The notes: generated by a model not told the origin, from the sequence alone. Counted from the stretch's first letter, positions 43,051-52,552 are shown. The stretch: DNA of 64,000 bases from Prevotella sp. UBA2725 (GCA_002353825.1 DEKJ01000063.1:62001-126000); one strand, 5' to 3'. Translations and numbers: made by a program.

Positions 43051-44587
43051 AGCATTTTCTAATTTCGAGATTTGGTGGGTAACAGGTGCACAGCTTCTTT
43101 ACGGAGGCGATGCAGTGAAGCAGGTTGATGGTCATTCCAAGGAAATGGTGGAAGGTCTGAACAACTCCGGCCGTCTGCCTATCAAGGTGGTATATAAAGG
43201 TACAGCCAACAGCTCCAAGGAAGTGGCAGACGTCATGAACCGCGCTAACGTTGACGACAAGTGCGTAGGTGTCATCTGCTGGATGCATACCTTCTCTCCC
43301 GCTAAGATGTGGATCAAGGGTATGGAGATTCTCCGCAAGCCGCTGCTCCATTTCCACACACAATACAACGAGAAGATCCCGTATGAGACCATGGATATGG
43401 ACTTCATGAATCTCAACCAGAGTGCTCATGGTGACCGTGAGTATGCTCATATCCTCTCTCGTCTGCGTAAGCCCCGCAAGACTGTTATCGGCTATTGGAA
43501 AGACCCCAAGACACAGGATCACATCGCTGTGTGGGAGCGTGTCTGCGCCGGTGTTGCTGATGCACAGGATTGCCTCATCATCCGCTTCGGCGATCAGATG
43601 AACAACGTGGCTGTGACCGATGGCGACAAGGTAGCTTTCGAGCAGGTCTTTGGTTATCATGTAGACTACGTACAGTTCTCAACCGTCCTCGAATATTTCG
43701 ACAAGATCAAGGATGCTGATGTCGATGCCCTCGTGCACGATGTCTACTTCAAGGAATATCAGGTAGCCGACAATCTGAAAGATGAGTCGACGGTTGAATA
43801 CAAAAAGATCTGGAATGCAGCCAAGGCTGAGCTTACGATCCGTGCCGTGCTGAAGGCTTATGGTGCCAAGGGCTTCACAACGAACTTCGATGACCTCGGT
43901 GATGTTAATGTTGAGGAGACCGGTCATGGCTTCGATCAGATTCCAGGTCTCGCTTCTCAGCGTCTGATGCACGACGGCTACGGCTTCGGTGCTGAGGGTG
44001 ACTGGAAGAGCGCTTGCCTCTATCGTACAACATGGTTCATGAGTCAGGGCCTTGAAGGCGGTACTTCCTTCCTTGAGGACTACACGCTTAACTTCGATGG
44101 TGACAACACATCCATCCTTGAGAGCCACATGCTGGAGGTCTGCCCCGATATCGCAGAGGAGAAGCCCCGCTTGGAGGTTCACTTCCTCGGCATCGGCGTT
44201 CGCAAGACTCCTACAGCACGTCTCGTCTTCACGACCAAGCAGGGTCATGGTATCACAGCTACAGTGGTCGACATGGGCAACCGCTTCCGTCTCATCGCCA
44301 ACGATGTCAACCTCATCAAGTCGAAGCCACTGCCTAAGCTCCCCGTTGCTTCTGCTCTGTGGATTCCGGAGCCAACCTTCGAAGTCGGCGTAGGATGCTG
44401 GATGAATGCCGGCGGCACACACCACAGCTGCTTCTCCTTCGGTCTAACCGATGAGTACTGGCGCGACTTCGCCGAGATCTTCGATGTCGAGGCTTGCATC
44501 ATCAACAAGAACACCGACTACGAGCAGTTCCGTAAGGAGCTCCGCTGGAACGAGGTTTACTATATGCTGAATAAAGCTCTGAGATAA
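43043..44587 (+). CDS. araA: L-arabinose isomerase
   Basis: 514-residue manganese enzyme converting L-arabinose to L-ribulose. Recognisable segments: WWVTGAQLLYGGDAVKQVDGHS at the N-terminus, VICWMHTFSPAKMWI, PLLHFHTQYNEKIP, NLNQSAHGDREYAHI, RLRKPRKTVIGYW, and the metal-binding Glu/His set in EDYTLNFDGDN, ESHMLEVCPD and GGTHHSCFSFGL. About 14 residues longer than E. coli AraA. Its stop overlaps the kinase start by one base (TAATGA). Confidence 0.97.
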   Translation: MIKAFSNFEIWWVTGAQLLYGGDAVKQVDGHSKEMVEGLNNSGRLPIKVVYKGTANSSKEVADVMNRANVDDKCVGVICWMHTFSPAKMWIKGMEILRKPLLHFHTQYNEKIPYETMDMDFMNLNQSAHGDREYAHILSRLRKPRKTVIGYWKDPKTQDHIAVWERVCAGVADAQDCLIIRFGDQMNNVAVTDGDKVAFEQVFGYHVDYVQFSTVLEYFDKIKDADVDALVHDVYFKEYQVADNLKDESTVEYKKIWNAAKAELTIRAVLKAYGAKGFTTNFDDLGDVNVEETGHGFDQIPGLASQRLMHDGYGFGAEGDWKSACLYRTTWFMSQGLEGGTSFLEDYTLNFDGDNTSILESHMLEVCPDIAEEKPRLEVHFLGIGVRKTPTARLVFTTKQGHGITATVVDMGNRFRLIANDVNLIKSKPLPKLPVASALWIPEPTFEVGVGCWMNAGGTHHSCFSFGLTDEYWRDFAEIFDVEACIINKNTDYEQFRKELRWNEVYYMLNKALR

Positions 44588-46179
44588 TGACTGCAAAAGA
44601 AACTATACAGCAGGGTAAGGCCATTCTCGGTATCGAGTTTGGCTCTACCCGTATCAAGGCAGTCCTCATCGATGATGAGAACAAGCCTATAGCGCAAGGC
44701 TCCCACACCTGGGAGAACCAGTTGGAGAATGGTCTGTGGACCTACAGCATCCAGGCTATCTGGGATGGCCTGCAGGACTGCTACGCTTCTTTGCGCAACG
44801 ATGTGAAGACACAGTATGGCATCGAGATTGAAAACCTCGCAGCCATTGGCATCAGTGCCATGATGCACGGCTACATGGCATTCAATAAGAAAGAAGAGAT
44901 TCTCGTGCCTTTCCGCACATGGCGTAACACAAACACCAGTAAGGCAGCAGCAAAACTGTCCGAGCTCTTCAACTTTAATATTCCTCTGCGCTGGAGCATC
45001 TCACACCTCTATGAGTGCATCCTTGACGGTGAGAGTCATGTAAAAGACATAGACTATCTCGCTACGCTCGACGCATATATCCACTGGCAGCTCACAGGTG
45101 AGCGTGTCACGGGTATCGGCGATGCTTCCGGCATGGTGCCTATCGATCCTAACACGAAGGATTACGACGAGGAGATGGTCAAGAAGTTTGATGCACTCGT
45201 TGCACCCAAGGGCTATCCCTGGAAACTCCGCGATATTCTGCCAAAGGTGCTCGTAGCCGGACAAGAAGCAGGCAAACTCACAGAGAAAGGTGCCAAACTC
45301 CTCGATCCTTCAGGTCTTCTGAAAGCTGGCATTCCGATGTGTCCGCCGGAGGGTGATGCAGGTACAGGTATGGCAGCAACCAATGCCGTTCGTCCTCGCA
45401 CCGGTAACGTATCGTGTGGTACTTCTTCCTTCTCGATGATCGTGTTGGAGAAGAATCTCTCCAAGCCGTATAAGAGCATTGACATCGTAACGACACCTGA
45501 TGGCGCCCCAGTGGCTATGGTGCATTGTAACAACTGTACCTCGGATATCAACGCATGGGTGAACATCTTCAAGGAGTTCCAAGAGGCTATGGGACAGTCT
45601 GTGGACATGCACAAACTCTTCGAGGTGCTCTTCAAGGTAGGTGCCAAGGGTGATGCCGATTGCGGCGGACTGATGGCATACAACTATTTCTCAGGCGAGC
45701 CCGTGACTGGATTGAATGAAGGTCGCCCAATGATTGTTCGTTCTCCGAACGATAAGTTCTCATTGGCTAACTTCATGCGTGCCAACCTCTATGGCGCCGT
45801 TGCAGTGCTGAAGATTGGTAATGACATTCTCTTCAAGGATGAGAAAGTAGCTGTCGACCGTCTCACAGGTCATGGCGGTTACTTCACTACTCCGGAAGTG
45901 GGTCAGCGCATCCTCGCAGCAGCCCTCAACCTCCCCATCTCTGTCATGAAGACAGCTGGCGAAGGTGGTCCTTGGGGTATGGCACTCCTCGCTTCCTACC
46001 TCGTCAACAGTGAGAAACATCAGAGCCTCGCCGACTTCCTTGAGACAAAGGTCTTCGCTGGAAACAAAGGCACTGAGGTGAAACCCACTCAGGAGGAGGT
46101 CGACGGCTTCAATGCTTATATCGAGAGCTACAAGAAAGGCTTGGAAATTGAGCAAGCAGCCGTGAAATACAAGGAATAA
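44587..46179 (+). CDS. FGGY-family pentulose kinase (L-ribulokinase role)
   Basis: 530-residue sugar kinase. N-terminal ATPase fold ILGIEFGSTRIKAVLIDDE, substrate side AIGISAMMHGYMAFN and RTWRNTNTSKAA, the catalytic Asp region in TGIGDASGMVPID, and GNVSCGTSSFSMIV (phosphate 2). It resembles xylulokinase more than E. coli AraB, but its place directly after araA (one-base overlap) points to phosphorylation of L-ribulose. It is the only kinase in the locus. Confidence 0.88.
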   Translation: MTAKETIQQGKAILGIEFGSTRIKAVLIDDENKPIAQGSHTWENQLENGLWTYSIQAIWDGLQDCYASLRNDVKTQYGIEIENLAAIGISAMMHGYMAFNKKEEILVPFRTWRNTNTSKAAAKLSELFNFNIPLRWSISHLYECILDGESHVKDIDYLATLDAYIHWQLTGERVTGIGDASGMVPIDPNTKDYDEEMVKKFDALVAPKGYPWKLRDILPKVLVAGQEAGKLTEKGAKLLDPSGLLKAGIPMCPPEGDAGTGMAATNAVRPRTGNVSCGTSSFSMIVLEKNLSKPYKSIDIVTTPDGAPVAMVHCNNCTSDINAWVNIFKEFQEAMGQSVDMHKLFEVLFKVGAKGDADCGGLMAYNYFSGEPVTGLNEGRPMIVRSPNDKFSLANFMRANLYGAVAVLKIGNDILFKDEKVAVDRLTGHGGYFTTPEVGQRILAAALNLPISVMKTAGEGGPWGMALLASYLVNSEKHQSLADFLETKVFAGNKGTEVKPTQEEVDGFNAYIESYKKGLEIEQAAVKYKE

Positions 46180-46197
46180 TTAACGACAATTCGAAGA

Positions 46198-47769
46198 ATG
46201 ATCAAGAAATTATCTGTTATCCTCCTCGCCGCAGCATGCTCTCTTAATGCTGCAGCGCAGGATGCGACAATAACGATTCATGCTGACCAAGGCAAATACA
46301 AAATCAATAAAGAGATCTACGGACAATTTGCTGAGCACCTCGGTTCCTGCATCTATGGCGGACTATGGGTAGGACCCTACAGTAAGATTCCTAATAAGCA
46401 AGGCTATCGCACAGATGTGTTCAATGCTCTCAAAGAGCTTAAAGTGCCGGTATTGCGCTGGCCCGGAGGCTGCTTCGCGGATGAATACCACTGGATGGAT
46501 GGTATTGGTCCACGCTCACAGCGCCCAAAGATGCAGAACAATAACTGGGGCGGCACTATCGAGGACAACTCTTTCGGTACCCACGAGTTTCTGAATCTCT
46601 GCGAGATGCTCGGGGCTGAACCATACATCAGTGGAAACGTTGGCTCGGGTACTGTTGAGGAACTCGCCAAATGGGTGGAATATATGACCTCTGACGGTGA
46701 CACGCCGATGGCTAACCTCCGCCGTAAGAACGGACGTGAGAAGTCGTGGAATGTCAAATATCTCGGAGTAGGCAACGAGAGTTGGGGCTGCGGTGGTAAC
46801 ATGCGCCCGGAATATTATGCAGATCTCTTCCGTCGTTATTCGACCTATTGCCGCAACTATGACAACCATCGTCTCTATAGAATTGCTTCAGGTGCCAGCG
46901 ACTATGACTACAACTGGACGAAGGTGCTCATGGACCGCGTAGGCAACAGAATGTCAGGAATCTCACTCCATTACTACACTGTTAAGGACTGGAGCAGCCA
47001 CAAAGGCTCAGCAACGAACTTCGACAATCAAGAGTATTACTGGACCATCTCTAAAGCGCTACAGATAGAGGATGTCATCAAGAAGCACTGTGCTATCATG
47101 GATCAGAAAGATCCCGACAAGCATATCGGTCTGCTCGTAGACGAATGGGGTACCTGGTGGGATGAGGAACCCGGCACGATCCGCGGCCATCTCTATCAGC
47201 AGAACTCCATGCGCGATGCCATGGTTGCTGCTCTCTCGCTCAATGTCTTCCAGCGCCACACCGACCGCATCAAGATGGCTAACATCGCACAGGTCGTCAA
47301 TGTGCTTCAGTCGATGATCCTCACGGATACCGTTGGAACAGGTCACATGGTGCTCACACCGACCTACTACGTCTTCAAAATGTATCGCGGCTTCCAGGAT
47401 GCTACCCACCTGCCTATCGACGTCAAGGAGGACTCCATCAATGTCACGGGCAACAAGATGTACAAGGCTGTGGACAAGAAAGTGCCAATGGTCTCTGCAT
47501 CTGCCGCCAAGGAGAAAGACGGTAGCATCATCGTCTCTCTCGCTAACACCAGTCTCGACAAAGCACAGGAGGTAGAGCTGAACCTCGAAGGTGCCAACGC
47601 CAAGAGCGTCAGCGGAAATATTCTTACGTGCAAGAAGATTAGTGACTACAACGACTTCTCCCATCCCGATGTCATCAAAGAGGTGGCATTCACGGATGCC
47701 AAACTTAAGAAGAACGTTGTCAAAGTAAAGATACCTGCTAAATCAATTGTAGTTTTAAACATTAAATAA
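46198..47769 (+). CDS. abfA: GH51 alpha-L-arabinofuranosidase
   Basis: 523 residues with a signal peptide (LLAAACSLNAAAQ). Catalytic TIM barrel with EIYGQFAEHLGSCIYGGLWV, RWPGGCFADEYHWMDGIGPR, the acid/base Glu in LGVGNESWGCGG and the nucleophile Glu in LLVDEWGTWWDEEPG; C-terminal beta-sandwich from about residue 400. Releases L-arabinose from arabinan or arabinoxylan side chains, probably in the periplasm. Last gene of the arabinose operon before its terminator. Confidence 0.96.
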   Translation: MIKKLSVILLAAACSLNAAAQDATITIHADQGKYKINKEIYGQFAEHLGSCIYGGLWVGPYSKIPNKQGYRTDVFNALKELKVPVLRWPGGCFADEYHWMDGIGPRSQRPKMQNNNWGGTIEDNSFGTHEFLNLCEMLGAEPYISGNVGSGTVEELAKWVEYMTSDGDTPMANLRRKNGREKSWNVKYLGVGNESWGCGGNMRPEYYADLFRRYSTYCRNYDNHRLYRIASGASDYDYNWTKVLMDRVGNRMSGISLHYYTVKDWSSHKGSATNFDNQEYYWTISKALQIEDVIKKHCAIMDQKDPDKHIGLLVDEWGTWWDEEPGTIRGHLYQQNSMRDAMVAALSLNVFQRHTDRIKMANIAQVVNVLQSMILTDTVGTGHMVLTPTYYVFKMYRGFQDATHLPIDVKEDSINVTGNKMYKAVDKKVPMVSASAAKEKDGSIIVSLANTSLDKAQEVELNLEGANAKSVSGNILTCKKISDYNDFSHPDVIKEVAFTDAKLKKNVVKVKIPAKSIVVLNIK

Positions 47770-47774
47770 TCAGT

Positions 47775-47806
47775 TGTGGACGGTCTTGTGGCCGCCCACA
47801 CTCTTT
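47775..47806 (+). terminator. Terminator of the arabinose operon
   Basis: GTGGACGG (47775-47782) and CCGCCCAC (47791-47798), one mismatch, followed by ACTCTTTTA. Confidence 0.7.
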
Positions 47807-47877
47807 TACATCCATATTTGTAACAAAAAGAAACCTTTTTGATACATTAAGTCCCCCATATTTAGCTCAAAAAGTGC

Positions 47878-47885
47878 TATCTTTG
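47878..47885 (+). promoter_or_regulatory. -7 element for tkt
   Basis: TATCTTTG, 37 bases upstream of the transketolase ATG at 47922. It excludes the in-frame start at 47874. Confidence 0.65.
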
Positions 47886-47921
47886 CAGCAGTCAAAAATT
47901 AATTTAGGAAAACATAAACCA

Positions 47922-49946
47922 ATGAATGACATTAAAGTTATGAACCATGCCGCTGACAACATCCGTATTCTTGCTGCCAGCATGGTAGAGAAAGCGAAGT
48001 CTGGTCACCCCGGAGGTGCCATGGGCGGTGCCGATTTTATCAACGTGCTCTTCTCCGAGTATCTCGTATGGGATCCGGAAGATCCTACGTGGACAGGGCG
48101 TGACCGTTTCTTCCTTGATCCTGGCCACATGAGCCCGATGCTCTATGCAGCATTGACACTCCAGGGCCGTTATTCTATCGACGATATCAAACAGCTCCGT
48201 CAGTGGGGCTCTCCTTGCCCGGGTCACCCCGAGCTCGACGTTGCTCGTGGCATTGAGAACTCATCAGGTCCTCTGGGACAGGGCCATGCCATCGCAGCAG
48301 GTGCCGCTGTAGCTGAAAAGTTCCTTGAGGCTCGTCTCGGTCATGAGGTGATGCAGCATCATATCTTCACTTATATCTCCGATGGTGGCGTTGAGGAAGA
48401 GATCTCTCAGGGTGTAGGCCGTATCGCAGGCAAGCTCTGCCTCGACAACCTCATCATGTTCTACGATGCCAACGACATCCAGCTCTCTACTGAGGTGGGT
48501 GAGGTGATGAAGGAAGACACAGCTGCCAAGTACCGCGCTTGGAACTGGACTGTGATGGAGATTGACGGCAACGACGTCAAGCAGATCCGTGAGGCCCTCG
48601 ACAAGGCTATCGCTGGTACCGGTCATCCTGTGCTCATCATCGGTAAGACCATCATGGGTAAGGGTGCTCGCAAGGCTGACGGCTCAAGCTATGAGCACAA
48701 TGTCAAGACTCATGGTGCTCCTCTGGGTGACGGCGCTTATATTAACACCATCAAGAACCTCGGTGGCGATCCTGAGAACCCATTCGTCATCTTCGACGAT
48801 GTGAAGAAGCTCTATGCTGACCGTGCCGCTGCTCTGAAAAAGATCGTAGCAGACCGCAAGGCTCAGGAGGCTGAGTGGGCTAAACAGAACCCTGACAAGA
48901 AGAAGCTCATGGACGACTGGTTCTCCGGCAAAGCTCCAAAGATCGACTGGAGTAAGGTTGAGCAAAAGCCCGACTCTGCTACGCGTGCAGCTTCCTCCGC
49001 TTGTCTGAAAGTTCTGGCTCATGAGGTACCTAACATGATCTGTGCATCTGCCGACCTCTCCAACTCTGATAAGACCGACGGATTCCTCAAGGAGACTCAC
49101 GACCTTCAGCCGGGCGACTTCACCGGCGCCTTCTTCCAGGCTGGTGTCAGTGAGCTCACGATGGCTGACATGTGCATCGGTATGATGCTTCACGGCGGTG
49201 TTATTGCTGCAATGGGTACGTTCTTTGTATTCTCCGATTATATGAAGCCAGCCGTACGTCTGGCTGCGCTTATGGGCGTGCCCGTGAAGTTCATCTGGAC
49301 CCACGATGCCTTCCGTGTGGGTGAGGATGGTCCTACGCATGAGCCTGTAGAGCAGGAAGCACAGATCCGACTCATGGAGAAACTGCAGAACCACAAAGGT
49401 CAGGACAGCGTGCGTGTCTTCCGTCCGGCTGACTGCTACGAGACAACCGTCTGCTGGCAGATGGCTATGGAGAACATGGATACACCTACTGCACTCATCT
49501 TCTCCCGCCAGGGCATCAAATGTCTGCCAGAGGGCAACGACTACGAGCAGGCCCGCAAGGGTGCTTACATCGTCGCTGGCTCTGATGAGAACCCCGACGT
49601 CATCCTCGTAGCCAGTGGTTCAGAGGTTTCTACACTCGAGGCAGGCACCGAACTGCTGCGTAAGGATGGTATCCGCGTGCGCGTGGTGAGTGCTCCATCT
49701 GAGGGTCTCTTCCGCCGCCAGCCCGTAGGCTATCAGGAGAACGTACTGCCCTACGACGTGAAGAAGTTCGGTATGACCGCTGGTCTGCCTTGCACGCTTG
49801 AGGGTCTTGTAGGCATCGGCCCCAACAGCCGCATCTATGGCATGAAGAGCTTCGGCTTCTCTGCACCTTACAAAGTGCTGGATGAGAAGCTCGGCTTCAC
49901 AGGCGAGAACGTCTACAAGCAGGTCAAAGAATTCCTTGCTGAATAA
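47922..49946 (+). CDS. tkt: Transketolase
   Basis: 674-residue thiamine-diphosphate enzyme of the non-oxidative pentose phosphate pathway. ThDP domain: KAKSGHPGGAMGGADFINVL, FLDPGHMSPMLYAALTL, the ThDP motif YISDGGVEEEISQGVGRIAG...NLIMFYDANDIQLS; pyrimidine domain with the catalytic Glu region FQAGVSELTMADMCIGMMLHGG and TWTHD-like FIWTHDAFRVGEDGPTHEPVEQ. Start at ATG 47922, downstream of the -7 element. It follows the arabinose operon with its own promoter and uses the xylulose 5-phosphate made there. Confidence 0.96.
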   Translation: MNDIKVMNHAADNIRILAASMVEKAKSGHPGGAMGGADFINVLFSEYLVWDPEDPTWTGRDRFFLDPGHMSPMLYAALTLQGRYSIDDIKQLRQWGSPCPGHPELDVARGIENSSGPLGQGHAIAAGAAVAEKFLEARLGHEVMQHHIFTYISDGGVEEEISQGVGRIAGKLCLDNLIMFYDANDIQLSTEVGEVMKEDTAAKYRAWNWTVMEIDGNDVKQIREALDKAIAGTGHPVLIIGKTIMGKGARKADGSSYEHNVKTHGAPLGDGAYINTIKNLGGDPENPFVIFDDVKKLYADRAAALKKIVADRKAQEAEWAKQNPDKKKLMDDWFSGKAPKIDWSKVEQKPDSATRAASSACLKVLAHEVPNMICASADLSNSDKTDGFLKETHDLQPGDFTGAFFQAGVSELTMADMCIGMMLHGGVIAAMGTFFVFSDYMKPAVRLAALMGVPVKFIWTHDAFRVGEDGPTHEPVEQEAQIRLMEKLQNHKGQDSVRVFRPADCYETTVCWQMAMENMDTPTALIFSRQGIKCLPEGNDYEQARKGAYIVAGSDENPDVILVASGSEVSTLEAGTELLRKDGIRVRVVSAPSEGLFRRQPVGYQENVLPYDVKKFGMTAGLPCTLEGLVGIGPNSRIYGMKSFGFSAPYKVLDEKLGFTGENVYKQVKEFLAE

Positions 49947-49952
49947 TGCATA

Positions 49953-49978
49953 AGAGCGGACTTAATGTCCGCTCTTCG
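49953..49978 (+). terminator. Terminator after tkt
   Basis: AGAGCGGAC (49953-49961) and GTCCGCTCT (49967-49975), perfect 9-bp stem. Confidence 0.8.
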
Positions 49979-49994
49979 ATAACTTGTCGTGTAG

Positions 49995-50062
49995 GCAGTC
50001 ACATAGTGACTGCAACCGACAACATAGCAAAAAGCCGGAACCCTCGCGGATTCCGGCTTTTC
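49995..50062. terminator. Two further hairpins after tkt
   Basis: GCAGTCAC/GTGACTGC (49995-50013), then AAAAGCCGGAA/TTCCGGCTTTT (50029-50061). The second has a T/A-run on both sides and can stop transcripts from either direction, including the small gene at 50112. Confidence 0.7.
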
Positions 50063-50111
50063 TATTAAATGTTAAACATGTTTTCTCTATAAAAGAGATG
50101 GAGGGGCTGCC

Positions 50112-50204
50112 TTAGCGAGCCATCCTGTCCATCATGAGAGCCACCAGTGAGATGCCTACAAACATCAAGGCGGCTGTTGCTGTGAAAGTTGTCATACTAA
50201 TCAT
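50112..50204 (-). CDS. 30-residue single-span membrane protein
   Basis: Minus-strand small ORF: MISMTTFTATAALMFVGISL followed by VALMMDRMAR. One hydrophobic helix (about residues 8-24) and a basic C-terminus. Flanked by a terminator hairpin downstream (50029-50061) and a -7 element (50492-50485) about 280 bases upstream, so a transcription unit is plausible. No family recognised; the size and build resemble small accessory peptides of membrane complexes. Confidence 0.45.
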   Translation of the reverse strand: MISMTTFTATAALMFVGISLVALMMDRMAR

Positions 50205-50261
50205 ACTCTCAAACTTTTTAAATTCTACTTTTTAATATATCCGACATCGCTTTGTCGGTCG

Positions 50262-50450
50262 TTATCCTGAATATTCTGTGTTATCCTGAAACTATCTTTA
50301 TTACCTTATCTGTACTGAATGCTATTGAAGATCGAATGCAATGTAATCAATTAACTTGTTATCTTAAACTTTTCTTGTTATCCTAAATACGTCTATTATC
50401 TAATTTTTATCAACTTTCTCAATATGTTATCTGAATACTTATCTCTAACC
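50262..50450. repeat. TTATCyTrAA repeats in the leader of the small ORF
   Basis: TTATCCTGAA at 50262 and 50281 (19 apart), TTATCTTAAA at 50359 and TTATCCTAAA at 50378 (19 apart), with looser copies near 50306, 50396, 50427 and 50438. The stretch is AT-rich with no coding frame. Confidence 0.55.
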
Positions 50451-50484
50451 TTATTGAAGACCTGCTCTTTGTTTTTTGACACTG

Positions 50485-50492
50485 CAAAGTTA
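50485..50492 (-). promoter_or_regulatory. Minus-strand -7 element
   Basis: TAACTTTG facing the small ORF at 50112-50204; leader of about 275 bases. Confidence 0.5.
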
Positions 50493-50641
50493 CGAACTTT
50501 CCACTGTGTGCGCAAACAATTCCTCGATTATTACGAAAAACCGCCATATATTATTGATTATTATCAAACGGCTTGACGCACATCAACGATTTACCTTGAC
50601 CTATATCAACGATCCTGAAATATCATGTCTCATCCGTTACA

Positions 50642-51706
50642 TCAGAAGGTCACCCTAAAGCAGTGGCGACCTTGCTCAAAAGCATAATGCACGGTCCAGT
50701 GATGATAGTCGCAGATGCTCTTCACAATAGCCAGACCAAGACCATTGCCTTTCTGTGGAGCTCCATTCAAAGCATCCTGTCCACGATAAAAGCGGGAGAA
50801 GATCTTCTCTCCATCGAGAGGAATCCCATCAGAGCCATTCGACACGGTCAGCGTCTTGCCCTTGAGCGTCACTCTGATCTTCCCCTGCGACGGACAATGA
50901 CGGATGGCATTGACCACAAGGTTATTGAGCAGACTCTCCAACAACACCTCATTACAATAGACGAGTGTTGACTCATCCAAGGAGAACGTCATTGTCTTAT
51001 CCACACAAAGACTTTGCCACATAGGCTGGAGCTTCTTGATTTTGTCGGCCACACTGACAGCCGTTCCCTGACGATACTGATTGTTCTTTATCTTTGAGAG
51101 CAAGAGGAGGTTGCGGCTCAGTCGAGACATGTGGCGGAGCTCTACATTAATGTTCTGCAATGCGCCTAACTGTTTTTCACTCAGCGTCGTGTCCTGCATG
51201 AGATTGTCTATCTCAACCATTGCCACAGCGAGCGGCGTCTGAAGCTCATGCGAAGCATTCTCCGTGAACTCCTTCTCTAATCGATAGCTTTTCACACTCT
51301 TCTCCATCATCTCCGTCAGCATCTGGTTAAGCTGCGAGAACTCTTTCACGTTTGTCTGAGGCAAATCAGGCACAGTACCCTTCTCCACATTAAACGCCCC
51401 CATCCGCTCAAGCGTGAGACGGAAAGGACGCCACAGTTTCTGCGGTACATGCTGTAAGACGAGAAACATCGCTATCATGACAGCTATCACGATGGTAAAG
51501 AACTGAATGAACAATCCCGTCAACGTATCGCGCTGAAGATCAAGATGTGGATTCGTGATACCGTTGTCGCGAACTATCCGAATCAAGTCTTCGGCATAGA
51601 AGCGCGTCGTGATGATATATAATATAGGTGTAACAAGCACCAGTAATATGAGCAGACTGAGGAACATTCTGACAACAATCTGCCTTGTAAGACTCGTTTC
51701 TTTCAT
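50642..51706 (-). CDS. Sensor histidine kinase divergent from the RND operon
   Basis: 354-residue kinase with two transmembrane helices (about residues 12-33 and 63-85) and only about 30 periplasmic residues, so it probably senses the membrane or another protein. A HAMP-like linker follows, His153 in ENASHELQTPLAVAM, N box ESLLNNLVVNAIRH, degenerate G1 (VSNGSDGIPLDGEKIF), and G2 KGNGLGLAIVKSI. Its ATG directly follows the regulator stop (TAA ATG). By position it probably controls the efflux operon at 52632. Confidence 0.92.
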   Translation of the reverse strand: MKETSLTRQIVVRMFLSLLILLVLVTPILYIITTRFYAEDLIRIVRDNGITNPHLDLQRDTLTGLFIQFFTIVIAVMIAMFLVLQHVPQKLWRPFRLTLERMGAFNVEKGTVPDLPQTNVKEFSQLNQMLTEMMEKSVKSYRLEKEFTENASHELQTPLAVAMVEIDNLMQDTTLSEKQLGALQNINVELRHMSRLSRNLLLLSKIKNNQYRQGTAVSVADKIKKLQPMWQSLCVDKTMTFSLDESTLVYCNEVLLESLLNNLVVNAIRHCPSQGKIRVTLKGKTLTVSNGSDGIPLDGEKIFSRFYRGQDALNGAPQKGNGLGLAIVKSICDYHHWTVHYAFEQGRHCFRVTF

Positions 51707-52381
51707 TTATTCAATCCATTTGTAACCCGTAGCATAAATTGTCTTCAGACACTCCTCGGCCCCCGCCTTGGCGAGTTTAGCCTTGAGATTCTTCACGTGA
51801 CTGTAGACAAAGTCGAAATTGTCCATCATATCTGCCATTTCTCCACTCAAATGCTCGGCGATAGCCATTTTTGAGAGCACTTTACCCCGGTTGCTGACGA
51901 AGAAGAGCAGCAATTCATACTCCGAATGGGTCAGTGTCACGGGCGTATCATTGACGCGCACTTTTTTCTCCAAGAGGTCAATATGGATGCCGTGCGACAC
52001 CATCTCGTTGGTCGCCTTAAACTGCTTGCGGCGTATCAAGGCATAGACGCGCATGGCAAGCTCAGAGAGCGCAAAAGGCTTTGGCAGATAATCATCAGCG
52101 CCAATGCGAAGCCCTGTGAGCTTGTCATCGAGGGAATCCTTGGCGGAGATAATGATAACGCCTGTACCCATGTTCTTCTTACGGATAGCTTTGAGCACAT
52201 CGAGCCCACTGCCACCGGGGAGCATCAGGTCAAGCAGTACGCAGTCGTAGTCGTAACTGCCCGACATCATTTTTGCCTGGTTATAATCGAAGGCTTGCTC
52301 ACAGAGATAGCCTTGTGGTGCGAGATAGTCGCGGATATTGTCAGAGAGCCTGTGCTCGTCTTCTACAATCAGAATCTTCAT
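51707..52381 (-). CDS. OmpR-family response regulator divergent from the RND operon
   Basis: 224 residues. Receiver with EDE (residues 7-9), phospho-acceptor Asp51 (LLDLMLPGGSG), Ser-Ala (IIISAKDS) and Lys in LPKPFALSE; winged helix with THSEYELLLFFVSNRGKVLS and NFDFVYSHVKNLKAKLAKAG. Start at 52381; its leader holds the second copy of the 29-bp element shared with menC. The kinase follows directly, and the tripartite pump genes run in the opposite direction. Confidence 0.93.
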   Translation of the reverse strand: MKILIVEDEHRLSDNIRDYLAPQGYLCEQAFDYNQAKMMSGSYDYDCVLLDLMLPGGSGLDVLKAIRKKNMGTGVIIISAKDSLDDKLTGLRIGADDYLPKPFALSELAMRVYALIRRKQFKATNEMVSHGIHIDLLEKKVRVNDTPVTLTHSEYELLLFFVSNRGKVLSKMAIAEHLSGEMADMMDNFDFVYSHVKNLKAKLAKAGAEECLKTIYATGYKWIE

Positions 52382-52388
52382 ATTTTCA

Positions 52389-52417
52389 ATAACGCTATAA
52401 TAAGATGTATATTATCT
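52389..52417 (-). promoter_or_regulatory. 29-bp leader element, copy 2 (response regulator)
   Basis: ATAACGCTAT then AATAAGATGTATATTATCT; 27 of 29 bases identical to 27102-27130. It lies 8 bases upstream of the start codon, inside the leader defined by the -7 element at 52445-52438. Confidence 0.55.
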
Positions 52418-52437
52418 ACTGTAACTTATTTACAATG

Positions 52438-52445
52438 CAAAATTA
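52438..52445 (-). promoter_or_regulatory. -7 element for the response regulator gene
   Basis: Minus-strand TAATTTTG, leader of about 50 bases. Confidence 0.6.
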
Positions 52446-52477
52446 CGGAACAACTTTGGAGACTTTTGGTATTAACC

Positions 52478-52552
52478 ATAATCTCGGTCTGATTCAATCG
52501 TAATCGCAGTCTGATTCAATCGCAATCGTTTTCCGATCTTGTTGAAATCGAG
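52478..52552. repeat. 22-bp-phased AATCG repeats between divergent operons
   Basis: AATC(G) at 52480, 52502, 52524 and 52546, each 22 bases apart; the two middle units are GTCTGATTCAATCG(T/C)AATCG. The same GTAATCGC motif occurs in composite elements A and B. It lies between the regulator and efflux promoters. Confidence 0.75.
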
